A stretch of DNA of 64,000 bases from HGM04593 sp045636545 (GTDB lineage Bacteria > Bacteroidota > Bacteroidia > Bacteroidales > Bacteroidaceae): NCBI GenBank assembly GCA_045636545.1, contig JAZTXR010000046.1:1-64000 (forward strand), in the 5' to 3' direction. A program made the position numbers and the translations under genes. The notes under the pieces are model-generated. The model searched no databases. It had not been told where the DNA came from and saw only the letters and a program-made list of their open reading frames with translations. The number at the start of each line of letters is the position of its first letter. Position 1 is the first letter of the stretch. Shown here one piece after another: positions 27,676 to 36,476 of the stretch.

Positions 27676-28056
27676 TTAACCTTGTTGTTCCGGGTTGTTC
27701 TTGTAGTATTCGTTCCACTCTTCAAGAACCTTCTGCCAGTCGACAGCTTCGCCGTCGGCAATTGCTTCGGCCTGCTGCACTGCTTCGTCATGCAGCTTTT
27801 TCTCGGCATGGCGCAGTTTCATTGCCTCTATTGTGGCATCGTCAAGTACCTGTATGCGCCCGCGGCGCAGGCATTCGTCAAGGTCGGCAGGGCCAAAGGC
27901 CTGTCCCTGTATGTTGAAATCGGATATGTTGAACTCGAAAACAGTGCGCAGGGTGTGGCGCACCATCTTCTGCTGTGCACGGTTTGCACGCATTTTGCTG
28001 CCAAGCAGCTTGCGTATGACGTCAATTTCGCGTTGTGAAAACTTCTTTCTTCCCAT
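27676..28056 (-). CDS. conserved hypothetical protein, helical and charged
   Basis: From ATG 28056 the protein has 126 residues: MGRKKFSQREIDVIRKLLGSKMRANRAQQK begins an Arg/Lys-rich helical region, reminiscent of small nucleic-acid-associated proteins. FEFNISDFNI and an acidic C-terminus with DWQKVLEEWNEYYKNN follow. There is no signal peptide or TM segment. The family is not recognised. ORF extension upstream to 28167 is possible but would cross the promoter at 28085-28115, so 28056 is chosen. It is a single gene between a bidirectional terminator and its own promoter. Confidence 0.72.
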   Translation of the reverse strand: MGRKKFSQREIDVIRKLLGSKMRANRAQQKMVRHTLRTVFEFNISDFNIQGQAFGPADLDECLRRGRIQVLDDATIEAMKLRHAEKKLHDEAVQQAEAIADGEAVDWQKVLEEWNEYYKNNPEQQG

Positions 28057-28084
28057 CTTTTTGGTCTCTTTGCCTTTGCTGTGG

Positions 28085-28115
28085 CGAAAGTAGCGGTTTT
28101 TTGCATAAACGGCAA
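28085..28115 (-). promoter_or_regulatory. promoter of the hypothetical gene at 27676-28056
   Basis: The minus strand reads TTG (complement of 28113-28115), 20 bp, then TACTTTCG (complement of 28085-28092). The ATG is 28 nt downstream. Confidence 0.6.
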
Positions 28116-28219
28116 TAAAAGAGCATGTGTTTTTGCAATGATGGCCCTTTTTGCTGTGGCGCGGCAATGATAATGCATTAAATATTTATATTTATAGCAT
28201 ATTAATAGTAAAAAAAGAG

Positions 28220-28227
28220 TACCTTTG
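28220..28227 (+). promoter_or_regulatory. -7 element of the ABC exporter operon
   Basis: TACCTTTG is a close TAnnTTTG match, 43 nt before ATG 28271. There is no clear TTG at the -33 position. A possible ORF extension to 28151 crosses this element and is rejected. Confidence 0.6.
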
Positions 28228-28270
28228 TCGATATTCCCATTTTTGCACAAGTAGAAAATGCTTTTGTATT

Positions 28271-30112
28271 ATGAAAGAGTTTATTAAGGTTCTAAAGAGG
28301 TTTGTTCCGCCTTACAGGAAGTATCTGATACTGTCGGTGTTCTTCACGTTGTTGTCGGCTGTGCTGAATGTGTTCTCTTTTATGGTGCTTATTCCGATAT
28401 TGCAGATACTCTTCAAGGTCTCGGAACCGGTAGAGGTGAGCTTCATTGCCTGGAGCACTATGGATTCGGATAATGCCAAGGATGTGCTGATGAATAATCT
28501 GCAGTATTATATGAATGATTTTGTGGAATGTTATGGCGCATCTGCAATGCTGTTGCTGCTCGGTGTTTTCCTGGTGCTGATGACTCTGCTCAAGACTGCC
28601 AGCTATTTTGCCTCTTCGGCAGCCATAATACCTTTGCGCACCGGAATTGTGCGTGACCTCCGTACAAAGATGTATGACAAGGTGGTGTCATTGCCGTTGG
28701 GCTTCTTCTCAAAGGAGAAAAAGGGTGACATAATCGCCCGTATGACAGGTGACGTTATCGAGGTCGAGAACTCGATTGTCACTTCGCTCGATATGCTCAT
28801 AAAGAACCCTATTTTCATAGTGATATACTTTGTGACACTCGTGTATGTGAGCTGGGAGATGACACTCTTTACAATATGTGTGACACCGCTGCTCGGTTGG
28901 GTTATGGGAAGCATAGGCCGCAAGCTGAAGGCAAAATCATTGGTGGTGCAGCAGAAAGTGGGCGATACGACATCGCAGATGGAGGAAACCATTGGCGGAT
29001 TGCGCGTGATAAAGGCTTTTGTTGCCGAGAAGAAGATGTCGGGTCGTTTCAGGAAGTGTTGTGACGAATTGCGCAACGCTGTCATGCGTGTTACCATGCG
29101 CCAGGCTCTGGCACACCCGATGAGCGAATTCCTGGGAACCTGTATAATTGTAATTGTGCTGTGGTTTGGTGGAACGCTTATCCTGAGCGAGAACTCACCA
29201 ATCTCGGCAGCGGCGTTCATCTACTACCTGACAATGCTCTACAGCATCATAAATCCGGTGAAGGAGTTGTCAAAGGCTTCGTATAGCATACCGCGCGGCC
29301 TGGCATCAATGGAGCGTGTGGATGCGATATTGCAGGCCGCGAATCCAATAACCGATGGCGAGAAGGGCGTTGAACTTGCCGATATGAAGGAGGGCATAGA
29401 GTTCAGGAATGTCACCTTCTCCTATGATGGTGAGCGTAATGTGCTGAAAGGTATTGACCTGAAGATTGAGAAAGGAAAGACAGTCGCGCTTGTGGGGCAG
29501 TCGGGCAGTGGAAAGTCCACTATGGTCGACCTCATCCCGCGTTATTATGATGTGCTGCAGGGCGAGGTGACCATTGACGGTGTCAATGTGAAGGATATGA
29601 AGGTGAAGTCATTGCGCTCTCTCATAGGCAATGTCAATCAGGAGGCAATTCTTTTCAATGACACATTCTACAACAACATAACATTCGGCGTTGAGAATGC
29701 TACAATGGAGCAGGTGATTGAGGCTGCAAGGATTGCGAATGCCCATGACTTCATAATGGAGACCGAGAACGGATACGATACTTGTGTGGGTGACAGGGGA
29801 TGCCGCTTGTCGGGCGGTCAGCGCCAAAGGATAAGCATTGCGCGTGCAATCCTCAAGAACCCGCCGATATTGATTCTTGACGAGGCTACATCGGCACTCG
29901 ATACGGAAAGTGAACGCCTTGTGCAGGAGGCGCTTGAGCGCTTGATGAAGACACGTACCACCATAGCCATTGCGCACCGCTTGTCGACCATAAAGAATGC
30001 CGACGAGATTTGCGTGATGCGTGACGGCGAGATTGTGGAGCGTGGAAAGCATGACGAACTGATAGGACTGAATGGTGTGTACAAACGCCTTAACGATATG
30101 CAATCATTATAA
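28271..30112 (+). CDS. ABC transporter, fused permease and ATPase (MsbA-like)
   Basis: This 613-residue half-transporter has six TM helices in the N-terminal 330 residues. The nucleotide-binding domain follows with Walker A GQSGSGKST (about 408), Q-loop NVNQEAILF, signature LSGGQRQR (about 513) and Walker B ILILDEATSALD. It acts as a homodimeric exporter. The best family match is the MsbA/lipid A exporter type, so lipid A-core flipping is plausible. Multidrug or other lipid export cannot be excluded by eye. It heads a run with the LOG protein (3-bp gap) and the PfkB kinase. Confidence 0.9.
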   Translation: MKEFIKVLKRFVPPYRKYLILSVFFTLLSAVLNVFSFMVLIPILQILFKVSEPVEVSFIAWSTMDSDNAKDVLMNNLQYYMNDFVECYGASAMLLLLGVFLVLMTLLKTASYFASSAAIIPLRTGIVRDLRTKMYDKVVSLPLGFFSKEKKGDIIARMTGDVIEVENSIVTSLDMLIKNPIFIVIYFVTLVYVSWEMTLFTICVTPLLGWVMGSIGRKLKAKSLVVQQKVGDTTSQMEETIGGLRVIKAFVAEKKMSGRFRKCCDELRNAVMRVTMRQALAHPMSEFLGTCIIVIVLWFGGTLILSENSPISAAAFIYYLTMLYSIINPVKELSKASYSIPRGLASMERVDAILQAANPITDGEKGVELADMKEGIEFRNVTFSYDGERNVLKGIDLKIEKGKTVALVGQSGSGKSTMVDLIPRYYDVLQGEVTIDGVNVKDMKVKSLRSLIGNVNQEAILFNDTFYNNITFGVENATMEQVIEAARIANAHDFIMETENGYDTCVGDRGCRLSGGQRQRISIARAILKNPPILILDEATSALDTESERLVQEALERLMKTRTTIAIAHRLSTIKNADEICVMRDGEIVERGKHDELIGLNGVYKRLNDMQSL

Positions 30113-30115
30113 TCA

Positions 30116-30649
30116 ATGGGAAGTGTTGCGATATTCTGTGCCGCATCGGAGAATATAGCTCCCGGCTATTTTGAGGCTGCCGCCGAGGTAGGTGCCATGC
30201 TTGGCCGTCTTGGAAAGACAATGGTGTATGGCGGTGCGCGTTTCGGGTTGATGGAGGCTACGGCAAAGGCTGCAAAGGCTGCCGGTGCTCGAATTGTAGG
30301 TGTTGTACCGGATATTCTTGTGGAGCGTGATCGCGTGAGCCGTCTGCTCGATGAGCAGGTGGGCTGTCGCAATCTGAGCGAGCGCAAGGATATTATGCTT
30401 GAGCGTAGCGACGTGCTGGTGGCTTTGCCCGGTGGTGTGGGTACGCTCGATGAGATTTTCCACGTGCTGGCGGCCGCTACAATAGGTTATCACACAAAGC
30501 GTGTGGTGCTTTATAATGTGAATGGTTTTTGGAACCCGCTGCTGGCTACTGTCGAGGAGATGTCGCAGGCCGGTTTTGTGCGTGGTGAGGTAGAGAAATA
30601 TTTGATTGTGGCAAACGGCACTGCCCAACTTGAGGATTTGATAAAATAG
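30116..30649 (+). CDS. LOG family protein (nucleoside 5'-monophosphate phosphoribohydrolase)
   Basis: A 177-residue Rossmann-like protein with the LOG/lysine decarboxylase-like signatures VYGGARFGLM (about 37-46) and PGGVGTLDEIF (about 106-116). Characterised members cleave cytokinin ribotides or AMP to a free base and ribose 5-phosphate. In bacteria outside plant hosts the physiological substrate is usually unknown. It begins 3 bp after the ABC transporter stop and is followed after 17 bp by the PfkB kinase. Confidence 0.85.
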   Translation: MGSVAIFCAASENIAPGYFEAAAEVGAMLGRLGKTMVYGGARFGLMEATAKAAKAAGARIVGVVPDILVERDRVSRLLDEQVGCRNLSERKDIMLERSDVLVALPGGVGTLDEIFHVLAAATIGYHTKRVVLYNVNGFWNPLLATVEEMSQAGFVRGEVEKYLIVANGTAQLEDLIK

Positions 30650-30666
30650 GAATAGAAGATAAGAAA

Positions 30667-31593
30667 ATGGCAAAGGTAATAGGTATTGGAGAGACCGTAT
30701 TTGATATATTGTTCAAGAATGACACACCGGTCAAGGCTGTGCCCGGCGGCTCGGTGTACAATTGTATAATCTCTTTGGGGCGCAGTGGCGTGCCGGTTGA
30801 GTTTATCAGCGAGGTTGGTGATGACCGCATAGGCAGGATAATTCTTGGGCATTTGAAAGAGAACAATGTGGGCACATCGGCCGTGTGTTGTTTCACCGGT
30901 GGAAAATCACCGTTAGCCCTTGCTTTCCTGAATGAGAACAATGATGCAGAGTATATCTTCTACAAGGATTATCCGAACAACCGTCTCGAGGTGGAGTTCC
31001 CGGTGATAAAGGAGGGTGACATTGTTGTCTATGGCTCATATTTTGTACTTAACCCCGTTCTCCGCGCCAAGACAAAGGCCTTTCTTGAGTACGCCCACGA
31101 GCAGGGTGCTCTGCTGTTCTATGACATAAACTTCAGGCAGAATCATGTTACCGAGCGCATAAAGCTTGCCGAGGCTCTGATTGAGAATCTTGAACTTGCC
31201 GACATTGTGCGTGGTTCGGCCGACGATTTCAGGTATCTCTATGAGATGGACGATGCGGCAAAGATATACAACGAGAAGATAAGGTTCTATTGTCCCAACT
31301 TCATCTTTACAAACGGTGGCGGCGATGTGAAATTCTTTTCCCGCGGCGTGAATGCAGTCTATCCGGTAAGGAAGGTCGATGTGGTGAGCACGGTGGGAGC
31401 GGGCGACAACTTCAATGCCGGTGTGCTGTATGGTCTTGCAAAGGCCGGCATTACGCGTGAGACCCTGCAGCAGCTCACAGCTGCCGATTGGGATGGCATA
31501 ATATCAAAAGGATTGGATTTCAGTGCCCACGCCTGCACCTTGATTGAGAACTATGTGGACAAGGCCTGGGCGCAGGACTACATAAAGGAGTAA
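30667..31593 (+). CDS. PfkB family carbohydrate kinase
   Basis: A 308-residue ribokinase-fold sugar kinase. N-terminal GIGETVFDI and PGGSVYN contact the sugar. The C-terminal VGAGDNFNAGVLYGL contains the anion hole and the catalytic Asp (about 248). Fructose or a related sugar is the likely acceptor, but specificity cannot be set by eye. It is last in the ABC-LOG-PfkB run. The metal efflux operon starts 54 bp later. Confidence 0.85.
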   Translation: MAKVIGIGETVFDILFKNDTPVKAVPGGSVYNCIISLGRSGVPVEFISEVGDDRIGRIILGHLKENNVGTSAVCCFTGGKSPLALAFLNENNDAEYIFYKDYPNNRLEVEFPVIKEGDIVVYGSYFVLNPVLRAKTKAFLEYAHEQGALLFYDINFRQNHVTERIKLAEALIENLELADIVRGSADDFRYLYEMDDAAKIYNEKIRFYCPNFIFTNGGGDVKFFSRGVNAVYPVRKVDVVSTVGAGDNFNAGVLYGLAKAGITRETLQQLTAADWDGIISKGLDFSAHACTLIENYVDKAWAQDYIKE

Positions 31594-31647
31594 TGGCCTT
31601 CATGCTCTCTTTGCAGGGCATTTGGCTTTAATTTTAAATTGATTGCT

Positions 31648-33303
31648 ATGAGAAAGATACTTTTGGCTGCAATTGCGGCCATCGCTTTGTGTGGCTGCAA
31701 CGGTCACAGCCACAGTGAGACCGATGCTCACGACGAGCACGTGCATATACATTGTTTTACGGCTTATACCAACAAAGCCGAACTGTTCTTGCAGCATGAG
31801 GGGCTGGAGGTTGGCAAAAAGGCCTGCATCACCCTCTATGCGACGGCACTCTCCAACTTTAAACCGCTGAATGCCGGCGAGGTCTCACTGTTGCTCAGAT
31901 TGGGCGGCAAGAGCTACAACGCGACAGCCGATGCTCAACATGGTGGCGGAATGTACCATTTTGAACTCACACCCGAGACTGCCGGTCACGGAACAATATA
32001 TATAACCGTGGGCGATGAGAAAGCTCATTTTGATATTGAGGTAACAGAGTGCTGCAGTGGTCACGACCACGGTCATGAGCATGCCGACAGTCACTCCCAC
32101 GGTGCCCATAATCATGAAGGTCACGTCCATTCGCACGCGGAGCACAGTGTTGCACACGCTCATTCTCATGGCGATGCACACGAGGGACACGACCATTCTG
32201 CCCACTCACATGCCCATTCTCACAGCCATGGGCACGACCCTCATCCGGGGCATGGTGTCGAGACTCCGTCCAAGGAGGGTGATGTTGCATTCAGCAAAGA
32301 GCAAAGCTGGATGGTTGATTTTGCTACCGAGGTCGTGAAAGAGAGCAATTTCGCAGGTACGGTAAAGGTTGCGGCAAGGGCCGAGGCGCTTCCCGGTGAT
32401 TTCACCACGGTTGTTGCCACCACAAGCGGTAAGGTGCAGTTTGCAAAGAATGTACTCGAGGGTATGCCGGTGGCAGCCGATGAGGTGCTGTTCTATCTCG
32501 AGGGCAGCGATGTCACCGACAACGATGCTGCAGTGAAGTTTGCCGAGGCCGAGAGCAACTATGAGCTTGCAAAGGCCGATTTCGAACGCAAGAAACATCT
32601 TTTCATCGACAAGATTGTGTCGGAACGTGAATATCAGGAAGCCGAGACGGCCTATCGTCAGGCCGAGGCGCGTTTCAATAGTATGAAACGTAATTTTGGA
32701 GCAGGGAAGGTGACGTTGAGGGCTTCATTCAGCGGCTCTGTAGCAACGCTGCTTGTTGCCAACGGCGATTATGTCGAGCCTGGTACGCCGCTTGCTGTTA
32801 TACAGCGCAGCGGTGGTGTCAATCTTGTTGCCGAGCTGCCGGTGCGCTATGCAGCCCAATTGCAGGATATTGCAACAGTGAATGTGGAGACAGCCGGTGG
32901 CGATGTCTTTGACGTGACCGGCTTTGGTGGCTCTACAGTGGTGGGCCGTGTGGCAAACAGGTGCAATATGTTGCCTTTGACTGTCTCTTGCGAGGCTTTG
33001 CCCGGTGTGGTTACTGGCAGCATTGTGACACTCTACATCTCCTCACTCTCCAAAGACGTACATGCAGTGGCTGTTCCGCGTACGGCGCTTGTTGAGGAGA
33101 TGGGCAATATGTTCGTCTTTGTGCAGAACAACCCCGTGTCATTCGAGAAACGCAGTGTCAAGGTCGGTGCCACCGATGGCCGCTATGTGCAGCTGTTGGA
33201 GGGTGTCGCTCCCGGTGAGCGTGTTGTGAGCAAGGGTGGTGTGTTGTTGAAGCTGTCGCAGGGTGCTGCGGCGCTCGACCCTCATGCCGGTCACGTACAT
33301 TAA
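31648..33303 (+). CDS. RND efflux periplasmic adaptor, lipoprotein with a very His-rich segment
   Basis: A 551-residue membrane fusion protein of the CusB/CzcB type. The signal ends in the lipobox ALCGC (Cys about 17), and His residues begin at once (GHSHSETDAHDEHVHIH). An Ig-like domain follows (about 40-135), then a segment at about 137-201 where some 26 of 66 residues are His, in HSH/HDH repeats. The adaptor body is standard: barrel-sandwich strands, a short helical hairpin (YELAKADFERKKHLF) and beta-barrel. It ends DPHAGHVH. The adaptor should couple the pump at 33317 to an outer-membrane channel. The His tract suggests binding of Zn, Cu, Ni or Co. A TTG at 31639 is a weaker start. Confidence 0.9.
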   Translation: MRKILLAAIAAIALCGCNGHSHSETDAHDEHVHIHCFTAYTNKAELFLQHEGLEVGKKACITLYATALSNFKPLNAGEVSLLLRLGGKSYNATADAQHGGGMYHFELTPETAGHGTIYITVGDEKAHFDIEVTECCSGHDHGHEHADSHSHGAHNHEGHVHSHAEHSVAHAHSHGDAHEGHDHSAHSHAHSHSHGHDPHPGHGVETPSKEGDVAFSKEQSWMVDFATEVVKESNFAGTVKVAARAEALPGDFTTVVATTSGKVQFAKNVLEGMPVAADEVLFYLEGSDVTDNDAAVKFAEAESNYELAKADFERKKHLFIDKIVSEREYQEAETAYRQAEARFNSMKRNFGAGKVTLRASFSGSVATLLVANGDYVEPGTPLAVIQRSGGVNLVAELPVRYAAQLQDIATVNVETAGGDVFDVTGFGGSTVVGRVANRCNMLPLTVSCEALPGVVTGSIVTLYISSLSKDVHAVAVPRTALVEEMGNMFVFVQNNPVSFEKRSVKVGATDGRYVQLLEGVAPGERVVSKGGVLLKLSQGAAALDPHAGHVH

Positions 33304-33316
33304 TGGTTGTGTCGCT

Positions 33317-36300
33317 ATGCTAAACAGGATTATAAAATTCTCTTTGAACAACAAACTGCTGGTCATGCTGGCGGTTGTGCTGGTGGTTATAGGCGGTATA
33401 TATTCCACAAGGAAGATTGAGGTGGATGTGTTCCCCGACCTCACAATGCCCACCGTGGTCATTCTCACCGATGCCCACAATATGGCTCCCGAGGAGGTGG
33501 AACGCCTTGTCACATTCCCCATAGAGACTGCCGTGAACGGTGCAACCAATGTGCGCCGTGTGCGTTCGTCGTCATCGCAGGGATTCTCGTTCGTGTGGGT
33601 GGAGTTCGATTGGGGTATGGACATATACAAGGCTCGCCAGATTATCAGCGAGAAGATGGGACTCCTCTCGGGGCAGCTGCCCGATGGCGTAGTGCCCATG
33701 CTTGCTCCGCAGTCGAGCGTGATGGGTGAAATCATGTTCGTCGGTATGCAGGCCGACAGCACCTCCATGATGGAGCTGCGCACGCTTGCCGAGTGGATAG
33801 TAAAGCCTGCGGTGCTTGCAACGGGCGGTGTCTCCAATGTAACGATAATAGGTGGCGACTACAAGCAGTATCAGGTGCTTGCCGACCCTGTGAAGATGGA
33901 GATGTTTGGTGTGGCTATGGGTGAGCTTGAGAGTGCCGTGGCTGCAATGAGCGTGAACATAGGTGCCGGTGTGGTGCGTGATTATGGCAATGAATACAAT
34001 CTGCGTGGAATGGGGCGCACAAGCGATGTCTATGAGCTTGGCAGCACACCGGTAAAGATGAACGGCGATGCCGCAGTGCGCATTGCCGATATTGCCGATG
34101 TTGTCGTTGCTCCGGCGGTGAAGCAGGGATATGCCGCGCAGAACGGCACTCCGGCCGTGATACTCTCGATATCGAAACAGCCGGGTATAAACACCCTGTC
34201 TGTCACCGGGAATATTGAGCGCAACCTTGTGAGCATACAGAAATCACTGCCTGCTGATGTTACGGTCGATACAAAAATCTTCCGTCAGGCCGACTATATA
34301 CAGTCATCCGTGAACAACGTTGGGCGTTCGCTCATTGAAGGTGCCGTGTGCGTGATACTGGTGTTGTTCCTCTTCCTTACAAGCCTGCGCAGCACGGTCA
34401 TCTCCCTTTTTGCCATTCCGCTGTCACTGCTTGGTACGGTCATTGTGCTCTACCTGCTTGGTATGGATATAAATACAATGACCCTTGGCGGTATGTGCAT
34501 TGCCATAGGCTCGCTTGTCGACGATGCCATAATTGACGTGGAGAATGTGTACAAGCGCCTGAAAGAGAATTACCGCCTGCCTGTCGAGCAGCGCCGCCCG
34601 GCACTGCACATCGTGTTCGAGGCCTCGTCCGAAATCCGTGCATCAATCATACATGCAACGCTCATCATTATGGTAACCTTCACTCCGCTCTTCTTCCTGA
34701 GTGGCCTTGAGGGGCGTATGCTGAAACCTCTTGGAATGGCCTACCTCATAGCGCTTGTAATGTCATTGCTTGTGGCAATGACCGTCACTCCATTGCTTTG
34801 CAAGGTGATGCTCTCAAGCGACAGCTATCTTGCACGCAATGAAAAGAAGAATTGGGTCGACCGTTGGCTCATAACCGCTTACGGCAAGGGACTGTCATGG
34901 GTCTTGAGGCATGCACGACCTGTGATGGGCTTCGTGTTGCTGCTCTTTGGCGGCTGTATGTTCCTTTTTACGCAGATGGGGCGCAGTTTCTTGCCCGAGT
35001 TCAACGAGAGCGCATTGACAATATCTGCCGTGTCACGTCCGGGTGTCTCGCTCGAGGAGAGCAACAGGTTGGGTGCCGTGATTGAGAAGGAACTGTTGCA
35101 GATTCCCGAGGTTACAAGCACTGCGCGCCGTACAGGCCGCGGCGAGCTCGATGAACATTCGCAGACATCCAACGGTGCCGAGATTGATGTGAACTTCAGG
35201 CTCGACGGGCGCAGCAAGGCCGAGTTTGTGGCTGACGTGCGTGAGCGCCTGGCAAAGGTTCCCGGAGTGGTGACATCGGTCGGGCAGCCTCTTGAACACC
35301 GCATCGACCACATGGTGTCGGGTACACAGGCCGATTTGGCAATAAAGATTTTCGGTCCCGACTTGAGCACTCTCTTCAGCAAGGGTATGGAAATAAAGAG
35401 CCTTTTGGGCACCACTTTCCCCGAGGTGGTCGACGTCAATGTGGAGCAGCAGGTCGAGATTCCCCAGATACAGGTACGCGCCGACCGTGAGAAGCTTGCA
35501 TACTACGGCATTACAATGAGCGAATTCAATGAGTTCATAGAGAGTGCCTTCCCCGGCAAGAAGGTTGGGGCAATATATGAGGAGGAGCGCAGTTTTGACC
35601 TTATCATACGCCTGAACAAGGATTACACCGAGAGTGTCGACGGCGTGAAGCGTGCCCTTATCGACACCCCCGACGGTAAGGTGGCACTTGAGTCGGTTGC
35701 CGATATTGTCTCTGTCGGTGGCCCGGGCAGCATTAGCCGTGAGAATGTGCAGCGCAAGGTTGTCGTGTCGGCCAACATCGCAAGCGGTGACGTTGCCGGT
35801 ACAGTGGAGCGTGTTGCCTCCTATCTCGAGGATGAGCTGAAATTGGGCGAGGGCTACCGCCTTGAGTATGGCGGTCAGTTTGAGAGTGCAGAGTCTGCAT
35901 CGCGCACACTGTGGCTGACGACCCTTGTTGCAATACTTGTGGTGTTTGTGTTGCTCTACACAGAGTTCAAGAGCATGTTGCTCTCGGCTGTGGTGTTGCT
36001 CAATCTTCCACTTGCTTTGATTGGCGGTGTGCTGGCAACCTACTTCACCTCGGCAGTGATGAGTATTCCTGCCATCATTGGTCTTATCACGCTGTTCGGT
36101 ATTGCTACACGCAATGGTATTCTGCTTGTGTCGCGCTATCAGCACTTGAGAGCCGAGGGCTTTGCGCTCGAGGATGTCATTATAAAAGGTTCGGCCGACC
36201 GCCTTACACCAATCCTCATGACTGCCTTTACATCGGCTCTTGCGCTTGTGCCGATGATTGTCAACGGCTCTGCTTCCGGTAACGAAATCCAGAGCCCAAT

Positions 36301-36400
36301 GGCTGTGGTTGTACTCGGTGGATTGCTCTCGTCTACACTGCTCAATATCTTTGTGGTGCCGGCAGTGTACCGCTGGGTAGTGCGCAAGGGTTGGGTATGA
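33317..36400 (+). CDS. heavy-metal RND efflux pump, CusA/CzcA family
   Basis: A 1027-residue inner-membrane proton antiporter. The N-terminus MLNRIIKFSLNNKLLVML leads into TM1, and FPDLTMPTV and TFPIETAVNG are typical of the HME subfamily. The TM4 region SLVDDAIIDVENVYKRL carries the acidic residues of the proton relay. The C-terminal half repeats the fold, ending with VVLGGLLSSTLLNIFVVPAVYRW. The operon pairs it with the His-rich adaptor (13-bp gap). No outer-membrane CusC/TolC gene accompanies them in the window. An earlier start at 33263 lies inside the adaptor gene. Confidence 0.93.
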   Translation: MLNRIIKFSLNNKLLVMLAVVLVVIGGIYSTRKIEVDVFPDLTMPTVVILTDAHNMAPEEVERLVTFPIETAVNGATNVRRVRSSSSQGFSFVWVEFDWGMDIYKARQIISEKMGLLSGQLPDGVVPMLAPQSSVMGEIMFVGMQADSTSMMELRTLAEWIVKPAVLATGGVSNVTIIGGDYKQYQVLADPVKMEMFGVAMGELESAVAAMSVNIGAGVVRDYGNEYNLRGMGRTSDVYELGSTPVKMNGDAAVRIADIADVVVAPAVKQGYAAQNGTPAVILSISKQPGINTLSVTGNIERNLVSIQKSLPADVTVDTKIFRQADYIQSSVNNVGRSLIEGAVCVILVLFLFLTSLRSTVISLFAIPLSLLGTVIVLYLLGMDINTMTLGGMCIAIGSLVDDAIIDVENVYKRLKENYRLPVEQRRPALHIVFEASSEIRASIIHATLIIMVTFTPLFFLSGLEGRMLKPLGMAYLIALVMSLLVAMTVTPLLCKVMLSSDSYLARNEKKNWVDRWLITAYGKGLSWVLRHARPVMGFVLLLFGGCMFLFTQMGRSFLPEFNESALTISAVSRPGVSLEESNRLGAVIEKELLQIPEVTSTARRTGRGELDEHSQTSNGAEIDVNFRLDGRSKAEFVADVRERLAKVPGVVTSVGQPLEHRIDHMVSGTQADLAIKIFGPDLSTLFSKGMEIKSLLGTTFPEVVDVNVEQQVEIPQIQVRADREKLAYYGITMSEFNEFIESAFPGKKVGAIYEEERSFDLIIRLNKDYTESVDGVKRALIDTPDGKVALESVADIVSVGGPGSISRENVQRKVVVSANIASGDVAGTVERVASYLEDELKLGEGYRLEYGGQFESAESASRTLWLTTLVAILVVFVLLYTEFKSMLLSAVVLLNLPLALIGGVLATYFTSAVMSIPAIIGLITLFGIATRNGILLVSRYQHLRAEGFALEDVIIKGSADRLTPILMTAFTSALALVPMIVNGSASGNEIQSPMAVVVLGGLLSSTLLNIFVVPAVYRWVVRKGWV

Positions 36401-36424
36401 TTACGTGTTTCAGGCTGAAGTTTA

Positions 36425-36476
36425 TTGACAGATACAGTTGTAGCGGGCTTTGACCCGCTACAACTGTATCTGTCAA
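36425..36476. repeat. 23-bp perfect inverted repeat at convergent junction
   Basis: Arms 36425-36447 and 36454-36476 are exact reverse complements around the 6-nt loop CTTTGA. The nadK stop codon (36473-36475) lies in the right arm. There is no T-run on either side, so it is not a classical intrinsic terminator. It may still terminate both transcripts or protect 3' ends. Confidence 0.85.

Noticed and set aside
32050..32260. Short tandem repeats that could be taken for a CRISPR array
   Set aside because: They are in-frame His codon repeats of the adaptor gene, without spacers of constant length.
32057..32338. Alternative-frame ORFs in the His-rich adaptor region
   Set aside because: They are an effect of the repetitive CAC/CAT codons. 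Only the frame with signal peptide and adaptor domains is coding.
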